A stretch of DNA of 64,000 nucleotides from Paenibacillus graminis (GTDB lineage: Bacteria > Bacillota > Bacilli > Paenibacillales > Paenibacillaceae). The translations under genes were made by a program, and so were the position numbers. The stretch spans positions 5,146,001 through 5,210,000 of the forward strand of contig NZ_CP009287.1 of NCBI RefSeq assembly GCF_000758705.1, given 5' to 3'. How positions within the stretch are numbered: the first letter of the stretch is position 1; each line of letters opens with the position of its first letter. Under the pieces are notes generated by a model that did not search any database, had not been told where the DNA came from, and saw only the letters and a list, made by a program, of their open reading frames with translations. Positions 60,991 to 64,000 of the stretch are shown one piece after another.

Positions 60991-62313
60991 ATGAATACTT
61001 ACGCGAGTTCACTAAAACAAAAGCTGACATCCCTCATACGAGAAATGTCAGCAACACCAGCACCTTATGTCAAAAACCCTGATAAAGATTTTACTCGAAA
61101 GATAAAGTTGCCCTTTGAAACGGTTATGCTGCTCCTTTTCTCTATGGGCGGTAACAGCCTATACAAGGAACTTTTGGAATCGCAAGGCTATGACGCCAAC
61201 ACAGCAACCACTTCTGCTTTTGTGCAACAGAGAAATAAGATTCTGCCATCTGCTGTGGAGTTCTTGTTTCACAAATTTACGCAATCGCACACGGATCTCA
61301 AGCGCTACCGAGGGTATCGCTTACTTGCCATTGACGGTTCGGATTTGCATTTTGCCACTGACCCTACGGATTCAGACACCTATTTTCAAAGTCAATCTGT
61401 AGCAAGAGGCTATAATTTGCTGCATTTAAATGCAGCCCATGATCTTTGCAACAGACTTTACGTGGACGCGATTGTTCAGTCACGAAGATTAAATAACGAG
61501 CGAAAGGCACTGGCGGCTATGGTTGACCGTTCCTGCATCAAGGGAAAAACCATTGTAATTGCCGATCGAGGTTATGAAAGTTACAACAATTTTGCGCATA
61601 TTGAACGCAAGGGATGGAACTATGTCATACGGGTAAAGGATTTAGCTTCCAGTGGTATTCTTTCGGGCTTACGCTTGCCCTTGGGCGGAGAGTTTGATCG
61701 GGATATTCATCTAACCCTCACTAAAAAACAAACCACAGAGGTTAAAGTACATCCCGAGATTTACAAGTTTGTTCCTTCGACGTCTACCTTTGATTTTTTG
61801 GATTTGCAGGAACGCCTATTTTACCCGATGTCCTTTCGGGTTGTTCGTTTCGTCCTGCCAAATGGCACATATGAAACCGTCATTACGAATCTATCTGACG
61901 CCGATTTCCCACCCGATGAACTTAGGTCCATCTATAACCTGCGATGGGGAATTGAAACCTCGTTCAGAGCATTAAAATACACCGTCGGTCTGACGAATTT
62001 TCACGCAAAGAGACGAGAGTCCGTCATCCAAGAGATTTTCGCAAGAATGATCATGTACAATTTTGCAGAAATGATGACCTCGCACGTCGTCATTTCCCAA
62101 AAAGCTAACCAGCACCACTACCAAGTCAACTTCACGGTTGCCGTTCACGTTTGTAGACATTTCCTGCGCTCAAGAGACGTTGGACCCCCGCCCGATGTTG
62201 AAGCACTGATTCAAAGAAACGTTTTGCCGATTCGACCCATTCGACCAGGACAGCAGAATACGCGCAAAATCCGTTACAAATCATCTGTTAGCTTCGTCTA
62301 CAGAGTAGCATAA
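60991..62313 (+). CDS. IS4-family DDE transposase
   Basis: 440 residues. The three acidic residues are seen in LLAIDGSDLHFATD (D), VIADRGYESYNNFA (D), and the IS4 signature YNLRWGIETSFRALK (Y-2-R-3-E-6-K). The reading frame is intact and both element ends are conserved, so the element may be active or recently so. The ATG at 60991 follows GAGGAGG; the upstream frame extension lacks a site. Confidence 0.93.
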   Translation: MNTYASSLKQKLTSLIREMSATPAPYVKNPDKDFTRKIKLPFETVMLLLFSMGGNSLYKELLESQGYDANTATTSAFVQQRNKILPSAVEFLFHKFTQSHTDLKRYRGYRLLAIDGSDLHFATDPTDSDTYFQSQSVARGYNLLHLNAAHDLCNRLYVDAIVQSRRLNNERKALAAMVDRSCIKGKTIVIADRGYESYNNFAHIERKGWNYVIRVKDLASSGILSGLRLPLGGEFDRDIHLTLTKKQTTEVKVHPEIYKFVPSTSTFDFLDLQERLFYPMSFRVVRFVLPNGTYETVITNLSDADFPPDELRSIYNLRWGIETSFRALKYTVGLTNFHAKRRESVIQEIFARMIMYNFAEMMTSHVVISQKANQHHYQVNFTVAVHVCRHFLRSRDVGPPPDVEALIQRNVLPIRPIRPGQQNTRKIRYKSSVSFVYRVA

Positions 62314-62512
62314 ATTCGGTTTGTATGAACATTTTTTAAGTGGATAGTCTATCCGCTTGTTTGCTGTACGCTTTTTTTCCTTACATGCACTAAAAATAAA
62401 CGACACGGGACTTTGTCCCATGCCGCTTAGATTTAATTCTTATTCCCGTTTTGTCTTTAAGCTAACTTAATGACATTGCCGATAAATGGGAGCCTTTTTG
62501 TTTGCAGCTACT

Positions 62513-63187
62513 TTAATTTATAAATTGCATAATACCTTCTGGATAGGTGTCTTCTGCCGCTTCTCTTTGCTCATATAGATGATACCAGGCTTCCGCCACT
62601 TGATCTGGATCAAACCCTGTACCTCTCTTAATCAGAGGACTAATGGATAAATGTCCAACAAATACCCCATGAGGATGCAGACTTTGGTGTAAATTAAGGA
62701 TATAGTTTCGCAATCCCGACATAACGATACCCGAATTCCCAAACATGGGAGTGGGACTCATAGCGGAGAAATCACTTGTAAACAGAAGTGCCCCTTCGCC
62801 TCGTTCAATCATATCTGGAATGATTAGTCTTGCAGTATTGATGGCTCCGATCACCACATTATTAAAAATAGGAAGGACGGTTTCCTCTGTCGTATCAAGA
62901 ACAGGTGTCACAGAAACACTTCCGCTATGTGGGCTAAACTCGACAACGTCAATTGTACCGTAGATGTTCTTAATTTGTTGATAAGCCCTTGCAAGCTCCA
63001 TTTTGTTTGTAATATCAGCAGCAAACCCTCTAGCTTCAATACCCAGCTCACTTAACTCTAAAGCATATTGATCCAGCTTCTCTTGTGTTCTTGAAACCAT
63101 AGCAATACGGAATCCATGCCTGCCAAAAGTTTTGGCCAATGAGAAACCAAGACCAGGCCCAGCGCCAATTATAGCAATTGTCTTCAA
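62513..63187 (-). CDS. Short-chain dehydrogenase/reductase-like protein
   Basis: 224 residues. A Rossmann start IAIIGAGPGLGFSLAKTFGR and RIAMVSRTQEKLDQYALEL are seen, but the usual catalytic Tyr-Lys pair is not obvious: the segment GNSGIVMSGLRNYILNLHQS stands at its place. The TTG start was chosen for AGGGGAT upstream; the longer GTG start (63214) would overlap the previous gene by 4 bases. The downstream terminator is the one split by the IS. It belongs to the oxidoreductase set on the minus strand. Substrate unknown. Confidence 0.75.
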   Translation of the reverse strand: MKTIAIIGAGPGLGFSLAKTFGRHGFRIAMVSRTQEKLDQYALELSELGIEARGFAADITNKMELARAYQQIKNIYGTIDVVEFSPHSGSVSVTPVLDTTEETVLPIFNNVVIGAINTARLIIPDMIERGEGALLFTSDFSAMSPTPMFGNSGIVMSGLRNYILNLHQSLHPHGVFVGHLSISPLIKRGTGFDPDQVAEAWYHLYEQREAAEDTYPEGIMQFIN

Positions 63188-63210
63188 TAATCTATCCCCT
63201 ATTAGCAAAC

Positions 63211-63864
63211 TCACTTCAAGATGATCCGTTTCGCCCTGGCGAGATTGGCGGACAGCTCAGCACGGGTTTGGTGCGCATGCGCTATCCAAGCGGGCTGGCC
63301 GGGTCCGCTGCGCCATGACTCGCTCAGCGGACTGTTGTCGACCGTATCGAAACCAAACTGGTCGTACAGCCGCGTTACGAGTTCGATGGCTTCAGGAAAG
63401 TTGCTTGAGACCGACAACGCGTGGCGGTTAGGGTCGCCAGCGGGTCTACTCGAAATGAAGAGGCGGGGGGCCTGGATGTGGGTAAAGGCCTTCGCCACCT
63501 TCGAGGCCGGAAGCTGCTTCTGACGAAGCTCATGAACGGTCATCTCACCCGAGTCGATCATGGGAAAATGGCCATCACGCCAAGGCATGTAGTTGTTCGT
63601 GTCAAGCACGATCTTGCCCGCGAGCTGCTCCGCAGGCATGTCGTTGACCAGCTTGAGGGGGACGGCTACGACGACAAAGTCGCCAGCCTCGGCAGCGCCG
63701 GCCGCTGTTGCAGCACGTGCTGACGGGCCAAGCTCATCAATGAGGCCCTTCAACGTCTCGGGTCCCCGCGAATTGGCAATGACGACCTCATACCCGTTCG
63801 CGATCGCCGCACGCGCGATCTGGCTGCCGACTTCGCCCGCGCCAATGATGCCGATCACGGTCAT
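63211..63864 (-). CDS. F420-type NADP oxidoreductase-like protein
   Basis: 217 residues. IGIIGAGEVGSQIARAAIAN is the NAD(P)-binding motif, followed by VVIANSRGPETL and, in the middle, FVVVAVPLKLVNDMPAE and ILDTNNYMPWRD-like sequence. This is the pattern of NADPH:F420 oxidoreductase-like (YqfQ-type) proteins, which in Bacillota most likely use other acceptors because F420 is not expected. The ATG overlaps the preceding SDR stop (ATGA), so both are co-translated. GC-rich. Confidence 0.8.
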   Translation of the reverse strand: MTVIGIIGAGEVGSQIARAAIANGYEVVIANSRGPETLKGLIDELGPSARAATAAGAAEAGDFVVVAVPLKLVNDMPAEQLAGKIVLDTNNYMPWRDGHFPMIDSGEMTVHELRQKQLPASKVAKAFTHIQAPRLFISSRPAGDPNRHALSVSSNFPEAIELVTRLYDQFGFDTVDNSPLSESWRSGPGQPAWIAHAHQTRAELSANLARAKRIILK

Positions 63865-64000
63865 AAACTCGCACCTTTGGCGCTTATCAATTCCTCGCTT
63901 TTTGCCCAAAGCTGCTCGGCTTTGTTAACGTCAAGCGCATACGATCTTACGCCATCGGCAAACGGGTTTGGGGTGTCATCAATCGGTGCGACTGCACAAT
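63861..64000 (-). CDS. C-terminal end of an SDR-type oxidoreductase (cut by window)
   Basis: On the minus strand the frame is open from the window edge and ends with TGA overlapping the next ATG. The visible end has FADGVRSYALDVNKAEQLWA followed by a KSEELISAKG segment, typical of the C-terminus of longer SDR proteins. The catalytic part lies outside the window. Confidence 0.65.
   Translation of the reverse strand, partial: CAVAPIDDTPNPFADGVRSYALDVNKAEQLWAKSEELISAKGASL

Larger units (their letters stand above)
60831..62478 (+). mobile_element. IS4-family insertion sequence
   Basis: Terminal inverted repeats CAATGTCATTAAGTTA at both ends are identical. The flanking CCGATAAATGG is present on both sides (60820-60830 and 62479-62489), so the target duplication is 9 to 11 bp depending on where the ends are set; 10-12 bp duplications are usual for part of the IS4 family. 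One transposase gene fills the element. Length about 1648 bp. Confidence 0.9.
60810..62499. terminator. Bidirectional terminator split by an IS element
   Basis: If the IS and one target copy are removed, the ends join to a perfect hairpin: AAAAAGGCTCCC (60810-60821) and GGGAGCCTTTTT (62488-62499) around loop GATAAAT. It would have served both the tetR gene (plus) and the convergent SDR gene (minus). In the present sequence the two halves are 1.65 kb apart. Confidence 0.8.

Overview
The window reads as a Paenibacillus-like Bacillota chromosome (my inference from the xylan-utilisation genes, strong AGGAGG-type ribosome binding sites, many TTG/GTG starts, and Firmicutes-type regulators and conjugation genes). 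A large conjugative element, very probably an integrative and conjugative element (ICE), fills most of it.

Left chromosomal flank (1-9147): a truncated AraC-type regulator, a GH43 and a GH8 (Rex-type) xylan-degrading enzyme transcribed divergently, a sugar-kinase remnant, a Xre/TPR regulator, a GNAT acetyltransferase, and a MarR-controlled NmrA-like oxidoreductase with a small membrane protein. The flank ends at a 57-base 3' fragment of a tRNA-Leu(UAA) gene with its terminator. This looks like the scar of integration into a tRNA gene. No integrase and no matching intact tRNA were found before 64 kb, so the right end lies outside the window or is lost.

ICE backbone (about 9.2-50.4 kb, plus strand): four 11-bp-phased repeats, parA, parB, a 2189-residue ArdC/methylase/helicase protein with a tnpV-like gene nested out of frame, an oriT-like cluster of inverted repeats, a ribbon-helix-helix accessory protein, a MobP-type relaxase, a coupling protein split over two genes, and a type IV secretion set (VirB2-, VirB6-, VirB3-, VirB4-like, C39 peptidase). 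Inside the transfer operon is a complete Tad/Flp-pilus-like assembly module: prepilin peptidase, CpaB, two CpaE-like ATPases, CpaF, TadB, TadC and TadE-like pseudopilins. Three small membrane proteins carry prepilin-like leader motifs.

Defence cargo (minus strand, more AT-rich to the eye): block 1 (18.4-27.2 kb) holds a Gabija-like pair (OLD nuclease plus UvrD-like helicase) with an unrecognised third gene, and an ABC-three-component operon (nuclease, middle component, SMC-like ATPase). Block 2 (50.4-57.2 kb) holds a DUF4297-type nuclease with a DUF2326-type ATPase, and a translationally coupled operon of SF1 helicase, DarT-like DNA ADP-ribosyltransferase and ADP-ribosylglycohydrolase. I consider that last operon the best candidate for an incompletely described system. 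A Xre/ImmA pair follows.

Right part (58.4-64 kb): a decayed region, an SDR gene with a premature amber codon, a TetR regulator with operator-like dyads, an IS4-family element inserted exactly in the loop of a bidirectional terminator, and a coupled set of oxidoreductases (SDR, F420-type NADP oxidoreductase, partial SDR).

All identifications come from reading the sequence and from memory of protein families; no database search was run.
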